Source of the DNA: Bemisia tabaci
Taxonomy: Eukaryota; Arthropoda; Insecta; Hemiptera; Aleyrodidae
Reading direction: 5' to 3'
Length of the DNA: 64,000 nt
Assembly (NCBI RefSeq): GCF_918797505.1
Contig: NC_092794.1
Coordinates: 74,809,345-74,873,344, forward strand
The notes under the pieces were generated by a model. It worked only from the letters and a program-made list of their open reading frames with translations, was not told the origin of the DNA and did not search any database. Made by a program: the position numbers and the translations under genes. Numbering within the stretch: the stretch's first letter is position 1; every line of letters starts with the position of its first letter. Shown piece by piece: positions 1 to 10,300 of the stretch.

Positions 1-5
1 CTATA

Positions 6-667
6 CAGGGTGTAACAACTAAGTGGCGACAAACTTTCAGGGGTTGTTCTACGGCTCAAAACAAACAGAAACGTCTTTAACCGAAATCCTCTAAGATGCA
101 TGGTTCTCGAGTGATGGGGAGTTGAATTTTTGGAAAAAAAAAGAAATACCGTACATGTTCGGTTATGACGTCACAGTGGCTATCTCAACTGTCGGAACCC
201 AAAAACAATCGGGGTTTTGTGTAGTACTCATCAAGCGCTTAAAGAAAAGATCTTTCGTTTTTTTTGTAAAATCCCTCAAAATGGAGTTATTGACCGCTAC
301 TAAAATACTGTATTTCAGTACGTCGCAAATAAAGAAGGTCAGGACGTACGGTAAAACCGTACTTTTTTTAGCCGTCAATAACTCCATTAGGAGGGATTTT
401 ACAACAAAATAAACGAAAGATTCTTTTTAAGCTCATGATGAGTACTTTACGAAACCATAATTGTTTTTGGGCTCCGACGATTAGAATAGCCACTGTGACG
501 TCTTAACCGAAAACGTACGATTTTTTTTTTTTTTTTTTTTCAAAAATTGAACTCCCCGTAACTCGAGAACCACGTATCTTAGAGGATTTTGGTAAAATAC
601 TTTTCTGTCTGTCTTAAGCCATAGAACAACCCCTGAAAGTTTGTCGCCACTTAGTTGTTACACCCTG
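6..667. mobile_element. Palindromic MITE, CAGGGTGT ends
   Basis: The element folds back on itself over nearly its whole length. The left end reads CAGGGTGTAACAACTAAGTG and the right end is its inverse (CACTTAGTTGTTACACCCTG). TA dinucleotides at 4-5 and 668-669 look like the target duplication. Inner arms also pair: a TGGAGTTATTGACCG segment near 282 is inverted near 370. It has no coding capacity; two short overlapping frames near its centre are mirror images produced by the palindrome. TA duplication and CAGGGTGT termini suit a Tc1/mariner-type non-autonomous element, but no transposase links it to a family. Confidence 0.85.
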
Positions 668-669
668 TA

Positions 670-1339
670 TTATGTCAGTTAAAAACAAAAAAAGAAAAAA
701 AAATTGACTTTCACTAAAAGATAAGTGCTTACAAGGTACCTAAGATACTTAATACTGAGAGTTAGGATAACACCTGACTGCGTCTCTGGTAGTTTGAGTG
801 GCATAATTCTAGTAGTCATCCGTTTATTCTTGTTTTTCTTTTTTTTTTTTTTTCGACGAAAACGAAATATTTACTTTCCTTCTTTTCCATACCTCTGTAT
901 GTAATTAAGATGTCATAACATGTTTCAATTGTCTCATTTTCTTTGGCACTCTCTTATTTGAGATGATCATAAATGTTCAATTGCATTTTCTTGCACAGTC
1001 TGAAGTTGCCGATCAGTGTTTCCCAAGAGTAGCAACACATTGAGATAGAGTTTAGCAGTTATGATCCATGCCCATTTGTGTGTTGTCACCTCTGAAATTT
1101 TGTTTTTTTCCCGGCAAAATCGTTTTGCACAAAAATTTCAGTTCTTTTAGTTTACTATGTAAAGGAAATTCTATGAAACTTTATCTATATCCATTTCAAA
1201 ATATTGGATGGTTTAAGCTGAAATTGGTAGAACATGGGCATCTTAGTTGTTCACATGTGTTATAAAAACGCAGATTGTATTTTCAGAAATTTCCCTGCTG
1301 CTGTGGGTTTGTTTTTAGCAATAATTAGGATATGTGGTG
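670..1339. other. Gene-free stretch
   Basis: AT-rich DNA with a T run at about 839-853. I see no supported gene, RNA or element ends. It lies downstream of the only host gene in the window. Confidence 0.5.
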
Positions 1340-1453
1340 CTAGGGTCGGTTGGGGTAATTCCGGATGTGCATCATGAAGGTAGTAATATTGAGGTTAGGG
1401 AATTTTTGCGTTGGTATGTGCATATGTCATATTGTGCAGAGCAAGTCTAGCTA

Positions 1454-1770
1454 GGGTGTCTACAAGTCGGGAATTTCCGGAAAGCCCGGAAATAGTACTG
1501 ATTTTTAAGGGCGGTCCGGAAGTACTGAAAAAGTAAGGAAATTCCGCAAGAAGGTCCGGAATTTTTCTAATTTTTTTGCCATTTTTGTCTCAATTCGAGC
1601 GAAATTCAAATTTTTGAAATTTGTTTAATTTTGTCAATAATTGGAGGTACTGAAAAAGTACTGAAAAAGTACTGAACTTTTCAGTTGAGGAGATACTGAT
1701 TTTCTTGGGAATGTACTGAAAGAGTACTGTAAAAGTACTGATTTTTGTCAGCCTGCTTTAGTAGGCACCC
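1454..1770. mobile_element. AGTACTGA-word element, GGGTGTCTAC ends
   Basis: The left end reads GGGTGTCTAC and the right end GTAGGCACCC, inverted with one mismatch. Between them the octamer AGTACTGA or close variants recurs about eight times, often as AAAAAGTACTGAAAAAGTAC. No target duplication is clear. It is non-coding and splits a repeat whose other copies lie at 1340-1440 and 1782-2010. One of several word-saturated elements in this window. Confidence 0.6.
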
Positions 1771-1781
1771 CGCCAGTAAAG

Positions 1782-2010
1782 CTAGTTTTTGTTGAAAAAA
1801 AAGTTTGTCAAAATTTTTCAGTGAATTTTTTGTAGCGTCCGGAATTATCCCGTTGCATGTGGAATTACCCCACCCGCAATGGGGTAATTCTGAATGTGCA
1901 TCATGGAGGTCGTAATATTGAGGTTAGGGAATTTTCGCGCCAGTATGCTGTTGCCAAAGTTCAGCTGGTCACCCCTGACTGATTTGGTTCTCATTTGTTG
2001 TTTGTTGACA
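1782..2010 (+). repeat. Repeat with inverted partner at 9500-9695
   Basis: Contains AAGCTAGTTTTTGTTGA, TTTTTTGTAGCGTCCGGAA and ATTGAGGTTAGGGAATTTTC, all present in inverse orientation at 9500-9695. A shorter direct copy (GGGGTAATTCCGGATGTGCA onward) lies at 1340-1400. The pair encloses 7.5 kb that includes several foldbacks and the tandem array. It may be the termini of a composite element or two unrelated insertions of one family. Confidence 0.65.
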
Positions 2011-2513
2011 AGTGATAACGGGAGTCACCGTGAAGGTGTGAAAGGAGAATCCAATTATAAAATAGTGTATTTCCTTCGGAAAATATACTAAATGTATAAC
2101 TTCCCTCCATTGTGTTATAGGTAAGAGAAATCATCTTTCTATTCAACAACATTATCTCTATAAGTTGTTCTGTTTATGAATAACCAATATTGTCTGTTTT
2201 TCTAATGATCAATGAACCTCTGTCCAGATTGAGGTTAAACCGGAATCCCCCCATCGGAAAAACACCGGTGAGGTAATTTCATGTATTCAAGGTGTTTTTC
2301 CGATGAGGTAATTCCGGTTCAACCTCAATCTGGACAGAGGTTCATTGATCATTCGAAAAACAGACAATATTGGTTATTCAAAAACAGAACAACTTATAGA
2401 AATAATGGTTGTTGCATATAAAGATAATTTCTCTTACCTTCAACACTTTGGAGGGAAGTCTTGCGTTTCTTCTTTTACACCTTCACGGAAACTCCCGTCA
2501 TCACTCGTCAACA
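2007..2513. repeat. Foldback repeat, ~240-bp arms
   Basis: Arms at about 2007-2262 and 2290-2513 are inverted copies. The left arm begins TGTTGACAAGTGATAACGGG and the right arm ends CCGTCATCACTCGTCAACA. The centre, around 2275, carries GGTGTTTTTCCGATG and its inverse. It overlaps the end of the 1782-2010 repeat, so it may be the inner part of the same element. No coding capacity. Confidence 0.8.
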
Positions 2514-2600
2514 AAAAAAAAAAAAAAAAACAAAAAAAAACAAGTAGCAAAAGCTACCTGCTGAGGGGGCGCCGCCCCCCCAGACCCCCCCTTTCAAATT
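2514..2600. repeat. A-tract and GC-rich segment
   Basis: An A-rich tail is followed by AAAGCTACCTGCTGAG and a GC-rich GGGGGCGCCGCCCCCCC hairpin. It looks like the worn end of a retroposed repeat; the family is not identified. Confidence 0.35.
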
Positions 2601-5125
2601 ATATATGTGAGACTTTGAGTATCATAGAAGTCGTGCGGCGACATGCCGAATGAAATGCCACAATTAAAATTATTGGATCAGATGATGAGCTGATAAAAGC
2701 CTTACCTAGTAATTTGGGAACATTTCTGACACAGTTTGGTTGCTTTAACTATCACTTTGATTTGCGAAATACAAATCGTTTTCACTTCGTATGTAGTTAA
2801 ATTTGATTTTGACTGACTTAGTTTCTGATGGATTCAAACTCATAATATACATTTAGGTTCCAGGGAAAGAAAAATGGAGATGAGCTACACTTCACATGAA
2901 TATAGATTGATTAAAAATAAATAATCCGAAGAAGTGATGGAATAAATGATAATTGTTTACTAAAGTAAATACTATACCTAGGATTCATAGGAATTTTAAA
3001 TAAAATCCCACCCATCACTAAAATAACCCATATGTATATACTCGTGGTGCCTGCTCTCGGCTCGATTTCGCCGAATGGAATTCTTTATCATCGCGGTTGC
3101 CCTTGTTGCGTGCAGGAGGAAATGAAGGCGCGCTCGCAGTAGCGAGAAGCAGACGCGCCAGGTTGCTTGCGACGCGTGAATGTAGCTTAACCTCCACAGA
3201 TTAACAAACCGTCGAGCAGCCACGCGAAAAGTCCTATACCTACATAGAGAAAAAAAAGGAGGTATTTGCATCTTGAGGTTTGTTTACCCTGTGACGTAGG
3301 TCTGTACAACCTGGCCAGCGAAATCCGAAATTCGAACTATGAAAAATTGACCATAATTTCCGATTTTCCGAGGTGTAAAATACGCAACTCAGCAGGAGAA
3401 AGAAAGAAAAATCGATTCGATATTTCTGGAGATAAATGTATGGATACGGACGATATATCAACGTTGAAATATCGATACAATATTTTGGTCTAAAATATCG
3501 ATAGTCTGTGGCGCGGAGCGTCTTTGGGAGGGGAGGGAGGGGTGGGGGGGGGTTGGGCGCGTAGACGATAGAATATCGCACCCGAACTGAGCCTTAAGGC
3601 TCGAAACGCTGATCAATGTTCCCACAAAAATGACGCGGCGCAACGGCTGCAGCCACGCCGGAGCGTGACTGTAAGAGGAGGAAGGGGGGAGGGAGGGCCC
3701 CCTTCGGCCCTGAGCAGACCGACGAAAGTAATAAAAAGCGAGAGTAATAAAAACAAAAAACTCAAGTTTACACGTGCAGAGCTCGAGGCATTGGAGCCAA
3801 ATTGGTCTGTTTGTTATTTAGGGATAGTGTCCTGGCCTAAGTTTATTTAAAAAACAATTAAATAAGAGGAAGGATTTCAACCCTGAAAAATGTCTCCGGG
3901 ACCACGACAGCCCGATGTGACCCTGGGATCGTCAGTATTGGTGAGCACAGTTACAGAGATGGACCATTTTTTTTAGGGAGCAAACAAATCAAAATTTTGA
4001 GCCTTAAGTTGGTCGCAACCATATCCGGAAGTCGTTACAGTGACATTTTTGTGCAATATGCTTCTGTGGAAAGTGCAATACTTAATGAATACTTCTGACA
4101 AATCGTGTTTTTTCCGGTTTGCGCTTCAAACGTGATTTATTTGTGGAGTGTAATACGTGCCTTTTTGAATTGAAAAACTCGTCAGATGCATTAGATAATC
4201 GAGTACAGCATCTCTCTCTCATTTCTTAACGCAGGGGGCGGCAAATTTTGCATTTTTTTAAAATGTAGGTTTAAAAAAAAATCGGATTCAGAAAAAAAAA
4301 ATTACAAACGAGAAAGCGTCTTTCGGTGACACAAGAGACAGCACTTTTAATTAGTCGAGTTAAGAGAGAAACTAAACACGCAATTTGGCATGGAGCGGTG
4401 CAGCAGTGATGATGAGGACTTGAGATAGAAAGGAGAAGCCCTCAGCGCGGCACACGGTGAATCGAGTCAATGAGAGAGGTCGGAAAAAATTTGGGAACTT
4501 AAAACGCTCATAACTCCGTTTATACAAGAATCTATTGTTCTGCAAGCTGTTCCACTGGTTTTCTCGTGATATTTTCTTCCAGTATCACCCCTTGAACTTT
4601 AAAATGTGACGAAATAAACATCAACATTTGCAGTTTTTGTCAAAAATTTCATGTCCGACCCCTCTAATTGACTCAATCCACTGTGCGGCGATCGGCGTGA
4701 AACGCATTGCGCCAAACACAGTGCGGTCAGCGCGGCGCGGCGGCGGAAGTTAAAATTATTAAACCACATTTATGTTTGTTCTTGCATAATTTTTACCTTC
4801 ATTTCTTACAAATGGAAGGCCTTGTTCACACATATGTAGATAGGTTTACGGAACTTAACTTTCACGCAAAGTTCCGTGCGAACTTTTGCTAGTAGTGAGG
4901 GGCATAGTGTCCTTTCTTTTAATTTTTCTTGTTTTGCCGGTTGAAAATGCGGGTGTGATCCCTGTGAAACGTCCCGGGTTTCTTATTATATTTTATGTGT
5001 TTCTTTTTATTATTTGCATCCTTAGTCCCGTTTTAAGTTGTTTCTCTGTTACTGTTTCGGGCCGATTAAGTTGTTTTTTATTGATGTTTCGAAACGAATG
5101 AGAAGGGGGCGGCAAAATACAGGTG
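2600..5125. other. Gene-free stretch
   Basis: Mixed AT-rich DNA with GC-rich islands around 3060-3180 and 3500-3720 (G-run near 3543). No reading frame here has family features; the longest frames are overlapping shadows on opposite strands. I found no convincing inverted ends, tRNA or promoter elements. Confidence 0.5.
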
Positions 5126-5181
5126 GCCCATAGGCAGCAAGTAGGTAAATCCGGCCCATGGGCGGCAAGTAGGTAAATCCG
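5126..5181. repeat. Two tandem 28-bp units
   Basis: Two near-identical copies (5126-5153, 5154-5181) of a unit containing GCAAGTAGGTAAATCCG. Confidence 0.8.
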
Positions 5182-5409
5182 GCCCTGTTTTTTAAATGAA
5201 TTTTGAGTCAAATTTACGTGAGAAATTGATTTACCAAGATTATTTTTCTTAATTAAAATTAACTTTCTTTTTAATACAGTTTTTACGTAAATACATTTGT
5301 TCGTAATTTCCAATACTTTTTACGAAATTTTTATGTTAATTTAATTGTTATGTAAATTTGACTTCCTTTTCCGACTTTTTTCTTTTTTCGCGTTTTTCTG
5401 TGACTTTTA

Positions 5410-5645
5410 ACAATTTTAGACTTTCTTTCCTTACTCTAGTAAGGATCTAGTCGTCAGAATCTATCCTGAACGACAACTTACATTCATGGAAAATAAAGCT
5501 TTAAATGTTCCTGACCATTTTTTACCATCCAAACTCACTAGAACACATTGTACAGGTATATGAAAAATTTGAAGAGCATCGCTGTCAAAAGCTAAGTTCT
5601 CCTTCAATTTAGCTCTTTTTGTATGGTCTACAGGTAAGGACAAAA
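5410..5645. repeat. Dispersed repeat, related to 7190-7410
   Basis: Shares long stretches with 7190-7410, for example ACTTTTAAC...TTTTAGACTTT, GGAAAATAAAGC and AAATGTTC...CCATTTTT. The 7.2-kb copy is followed by its own inverse, so this copy is probably one arm of the same foldback family. Confidence 0.7.
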
Positions 5646-6173
5646 CTAACTGTTTTTGCTAAACGCGTACTGTTTTTTATTCATAAAATTTGAAAGTCTC
5701 AATGAAAGCAAAGCTATGTCCAATCACAGCTATAAAGGTATTTTTATTTTGAGACTGCACATCCCAACTTCTCCCACTTTTTCAGCCGAACTATTTTTTT
5801 TTTTTGGGCTAGATTTTGGTTGGTGCAGTAATGCTGATGGTTATTTTTACGAGGGCTGTCCCAAAAGAAACCGGACTTTTGTCATAGAAGGCGAACCGAG
5901 CGTCGTAATGAAGTTTTCTTGGGCTTGTTTGAAAGCTGATAAGCTACTGAAGATGCTTGTTTTTACAGAATGCAAACATTGGTCTTGGTAAGGAAACTAC
6001 ACGCTTTGGAATAAAGGAAAGTCAAACTCGAGTTTGGATTTTTGTCTTTATTTCAAGAAAAATTTAGATACAACTTAAAAAAAAAACCAGGTTTTAAGTT
6101 AAAAACTTCGTTGCAATCTTATTCAAATGCTTAAAAATAAGGAAATCAACATTTTAAGCAGCTTACCAAGTCA

Positions 6174-6345
6174 TCACCTATCCCCTTCAAAATACTCGCC
6201 AGCTTTGTCGATGCATTTTTGCCACCGTTTCTTCAATTGGGAGAAACACTGTTGGAAATCCTCAGGTTTGAATGATCGCAATTCCTTCAAGGTGTTCTCT
6301 TGAATTTCCGGAATGGTTTGAAAACGTCGACCTTTCAAGGTAGAT
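6174..6345 (-). pseudogene. Mariner transposase C-terminus, left arm
   Basis: A minus-strand frame ending TGA at 6174-6176. It contains LKKRWQKCIDKAGEYFEGD, the signature C-terminal tail of mariner transposases. About 50-60 codons remain out of roughly 340 normally. The catalytic D,D34D residues are absent. An inverted copy lies at 6600-6699. No function expected. Confidence 0.8.
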
Positions 6346-6599
6346 TTAAGTCGTGAAGAAAAAATCACACGGAGCCAGGTCAGGTGAATAGAGGGGATGA
6401 GGGAGGACACTCATGGCATTCTTTGCACAAAATTCGCGAATTTGGAGGGATGCTTGGGCAGGTGCGTTATCATGATGCAGAAACCAGGAATTCTCTCTCC
6501 AAAGCTCGGGCCTTTTTCTGCGGACATTTTCGCGTAATCGTCTCAGAACACCATTGTAATATTCTCGGTTGACGGTTTCACCTTGAAGGAATTGCGATC

Positions 6600-6699
6600 A
6601 TTCAAACCTGCGGATTTTCAACAGTGTTTCTCCCAATTGAAGAAACGGTGGCAAAAATGCATCGACAAAGCTGGCGAATATTTTGAAGGGGATAGGTGA
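6600..6699 (+). pseudogene. Mariner transposase C-terminus, right arm
   Basis: Mirror copy of the fragment at 6174-6345 on the plus strand, reading KKRWQKCIDKAGEYFEGD to a TGA at 6697-6699. Upstream the frame is lost near ACCTGCGGATTT, where the left arm has CTCAGG at the matching site. It is a remnant only. Confidence 0.8.
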
Positions 6700-7189
6700 T
6701 GACTTGGTAAGCTGCTTAAAATGTTGATATTCTTATTTTTAAGCATTTGAATAAGAGAGCAACGAAGTTTTTAACTTAAAACCTGGTTTTTTTTTTAAGC
6801 TGTATCTAAATTTTTCTTGAAATAAAGACAAAAATCCAAACTCGAGTTTGACTTTCCTTTATTCCAAAGCGTGTAGTTTCCTTACCAAGACCAATGTTTG
6901 CATTCTGTAAAAACAAGCATCTTCAGTAGCTTATCAGCTTTCAAACAAGCCCAAGAAAACTTCATTACGACGCTCTGTTCGCCATCTATGACAAAAGTCC
7001 GGTTTCTTTTGGGACAGCCCTCGTAGAAGACTATGATGGTGAAACCTAAATTTTCCAGTGATATTTTATCAGCATAGTAAACTCAACCACGACTTCAATC
7101 ATAAATAATTCCATTTAGCGAAATCAAGCTGAAAGGCACAAGTAAGGGTTCATGAAAGTTGAAGTCATAGCTCAACATTATAGGGTAGG

Positions 7190-7580
7190 TTCAAGTAACT
7201 TTTAACGTATTTTAGACTTTTTTTCTTACCGTAGACCCTGAAAAACCACTTAAATTCAAGGAAAATAAAGCCTTAAATGTTCATACCCATTTTTAAATGT
7301 CAGAACTCACTAGACCACATTATATTCATGATAAATTTGAAGAATATCGCTGTGAAAAGTTGAGTTTTCCGTAGATTTAGCACTTTCCGTATGGTCTTTA
7401 AGGTAATGACAAAAAGTGCTAAATTGAAGGAGAACTCAACTTTTGACAGCGATATTCTTTAAATTCATCATGAATATAATGTGGTCTAGTGAGTTCCGAC
7501 AGTTAAAAAATGGTTATGAACATTGAAAACTTTTAGTTCGATGAATTGAAGTTGTCCCTTAGGGTCCATTAGCGCTAAGG
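7190..7580. repeat. Foldback repeat
   Basis: Inverted arms at about 7190-7400 and 7405-7580. For example TCACTAGACCACATTATATT on the left pairs with AATATAATGTGGTCTAGTGA on the right. Relative of 5410-5645. Non-coding. Confidence 0.8.
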
Positions 7581-7775
7581 AAAAAAATTCTAAAACTTGT
7601 TTGAACCAACCCTATAATATTCTCCACAGGATTCACTTTCAGACAGTAATAATTAATCAACATAAACATCAACCATTACTGATAAATCATCAAAGATCCT
7701 ATTGGGCGAAATTCAGCCAAAAAGCACCAGTTTGGAGTCTTGACATTTTGGCCACCATTGGTTGCTTATTTACGC

Positions 7776-8845
7776 TATTAAACTGTGACTCGATGATAAA
7801 GAATGCCATAGGGCGACATTCCGCCGAAAGGCACCTGTGTGGGTTCTTTACATTATGGTCACAGTTGATTGCTAAAAGCTACCAAACCATGGCTAAATGA
7901 TCGGAAATTCCATTTGGCGACACATGTTAACACTCTTTGAACATCTGAGGTATGAGTTCTGGAAATTTTGGCTATACTTGGTTGCTAAACGCTACTTAAC
8001 AGTAATTGTTCAACAGTGACTTGATGATAAAGAATGCCATAGGGCGACATTCCGCCGAAAGGCACCTGTGTGGGTTCTTTACATTATGGTCACAGTTGAT
8101 TGCTAAACGCTACCAAACCATGGCTAAATGATCAGAAATTCCATTTGGCGACACATGTTAACACTCTTTGAACATCTGAGGTATGAGTTCTGGAAATTTT
8201 GGCTATACTTGGTTGCTAAACGCTACTTAACAGTAAATGTTCAACAGTGACTTGATGATAAAGAATGCCATAGGGCGACATTCCGCCGAAAGGCACCTGT
8301 GTGGGTTCTTTACATTATGGTCACAGTTGATTGCTAAAAGCTACCAAACCATGGCTAAATGATCGGAAATTCCATTTGGCGACACATGTTAACACTCTTT
8401 GAACATCTGAGGTATGAGTTCTGGAAATTTTGGCTATACTTGGTTGCTAAACGCTACTTAACAGTAATTGTTCAACAGTGACTTGATGATAAAGAATGCC
8501 ATAGGGCGACATTCCGCCGAAAGGCACCTGTGTGGGTTCTTTACATTATGGTCACAGTTGATTGCTAAACGCTACCAAACCATGGCTAAATGATCAGAAA
8601 TTCCATTTGGCGACACATGTTAACACTCTTTGTACATCTGAGGTATGAGTTCTGGAAATTTTGGCTATACTTGGTTGCTAAACGCTACTTAACAGTAAAT
8701 GTTCAACAGTGACTTGATGATAAAGAATGCCATAGGGCGACATTCCGCCGAAAGGCACCTGTGTGGGTTCTTTACATTATGGTCACAGTTGATTGCTAAA
8801 CGCTACCAAACCATGGCTAAATGATCAGAAATTCCATTTGGCATA
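7776..8845 (+). repeat. 231-bp tandem array with alternating variants
   Basis: Five units begin with GAATGCCATAGGGCGACATT at 7801, 8032, 8263, 8494 and 8725, a constant spacing of 231 bp; the fifth breaks off near 8845. Diagnostic sites differ between units. Units 1 and 3 have GCTAAAAGCTACC and GATCGGAAATT and are followed by TAATTGTTC. Units 2 and 4 have GCTAAACGCTACC and GATCAGAAATT and are followed by TAAATGTTC. This is a 462-bp higher-order dimer; unit 5 is of the second type. More diverged relatives lie at 7070-7150 and 7690-7770. No sustained reading frame. Confidence 0.95.
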
Positions 8846-8849
8846 TTGC

Positions 8850-9333
8850 ATGTGTGAGGAATTTGCGATTTGACTGTTGAATCTTGTGTAAAAAGTCACG
8901 AGAAACACGATGGTGCCACTGGTTTTCTCTGAAATCATCTCCCAAGCTCAAAAAAAAGCACTCAAGTTGAGGCCAAAATGGAGGGAATATCCCACCCTAC
9001 CCTGAGAGTCAAAGCCTAGATCAAGACCTATTCTCCATGCAAAGATAGGGAGCTAATACTTTGACAGGGCTACCAATTTATCTGGGGACTCCAAAACTGA
9101 ATACACGGCAACCCTGCTAATGTATTTGCTCCCTATCTTTGTATGGAGAGTTTGTCTTCATGTAGACGTGGACTCTCAGGGTAGGGTGGGATATCCCCTC
9201 CATTTTGGCCTCAACTTGAGAGGTTTTTTTGAGCATGGAAGATGATTTCAGAGAAAACCAGTGGCACCATTGTGTTCCTCGCGAACTTTTATACAAGAAT
9301 CAACAGTCGAATTGCAAATTCCTCGCACATGTA
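8850..9333. repeat. Foldback repeat abutting the array
   Basis: Arms inverted about a centre near 9090. GGTGCCACTGGTTTTCTCTG (about 8914) pairs with CAGAGAAAACCAGTGGCACC (about 9250), and AGGGTAGGGTGGGATAT occurs once per arm, in opposite orientations. The left arm starts where the tandem array breaks off. A short frame on the right arm is a shadow. Confidence 0.8.
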
Positions 9334-9499
9334 ACATCTCCATTGGGCCAAAATGCACCGATATCAATACCTCATATGTTACTTGGTTCCTCGAAAATTC
9401 TCCTCTTGGACTTAGCCTAAAAGTGTGGACACTTTTTAGCCTCCGGCGAAACCTAGAGTCTATACGGCTTCGCCGCACGACTAAAAACAAAAAAAAAAA

Positions 9500-9695
9500 A
9501 AACAAAAATGAGAACCAAATCACTCAGGGTGACAAGCTGATCGTTGGCAACAACAACGCGAAAATCCCCCAACCTCAATGACCTCCCGGATGCACATCCA
9601 GAACCACCCCATTGCTGGCGGGGTAGTTCCGGACGCTACAAAAAATTCACCAATAAATTTTGACAATTTTTTTCTCAACAAAAACTAGCTTGACT
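9500..9695 (-). repeat. Inverted partner of 1782-2010
   Basis: Inverse copy of 1782-2010: CCGGACGCTACAAAAAATTC, TTCTCAACAAAAACTAGCT and GAGAACCAAATCACTCAGGG have counterparts there. Preceded by an A-rich tract at 9486-9505. Confidence 0.65.
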
Positions 9696-9699
9696 AGCT

Positions 9700-10300
9700 C
9701 TCCACAATATGAGGAACTGCCTGATCCAAAAAAATTTTGAATTCAATCAGTTTGACTGGTGGAAACCAAGGGTCAAAGTACAAATTAGGTTGCAAGGGTG
9801 AGAAGCGTCCGGATTCACCATAACCGGACAAGGGCAATAACTTCGGTATCCACCACACCTCATCCTGCTGGATGCAATAATATGCTTACCGAGAATTATT
9901 TAAAATCTAAAGGGAATAGTGTTCGAAACTCAGAGGGGCCGACGCGCCAAATGCGCCTACAAAATCAGTCATGGCGCCCCAAGAATGAAGATATCGCGCC
10001 AACGTGGCACGGTGGGCCAGATCGTGTCCGTAGCGGCGCTTCATTGATAACTCCCGCTAGATCAAGCATATCGTTCAAAACATGATGATTCCTAGGGTAA
10101 TTTGATTCCCTCTTTCCAAATTTTGTGTAAAAAAAAAACGGAAAAAATGTCTAAATGTAGGTTTTGGACGTCGAAAGCTGAAGAAATTGCTCGATAAAAA
10201 AGAGGATCTTGTGCTCTTATAAAATGGGGGAAAAACACAATCATCGAACCGGAAAATGCAATCTTATCATCTAACCTTGTAATTCTATTGGAAGGAGAAT
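9700..10300. other. Gene-free stretch
   Basis: No supported gene. The segment GGGCCAGATCGTGTCCGTAG (about 10015) recurs inverted near 12171, so it probably belongs to the outer part of the palindrome at 10301-11896. Confidence 0.5.

Larger units (their letters stand above)
5850..7023. mobile_element. Mariner-derived foldback element
   Basis: A Tc1/mariner-type element reorganised as two inverted arms of roughly 450-470 bp. Both ends read CGAGGGCTGTCCCAAAAG and are flanked by TA (5848-5849, 7024-7025), the mariner target. Each arm carries the same transposase C-terminus reading outward to its own stop. The central 6330-6590 stretch is not inverted. It lacks the N-terminal DNA-binding region and the catalytic core, so it cannot be autonomous. 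A rearrangement between two mariner copies, or abortive gap repair, could produce this structure (inference). Confidence 0.9.

Noticed and set aside
3400..3500. ATCGATA-rich patch as another word-saturated end
   Set aside because: Too few words and no inverted terminus found.
7776..8845. CRISPR-like regular spacing
   Set aside because: Whole 231-bp units repeat without unique spacers; this is eukaryotic tandem DNA.
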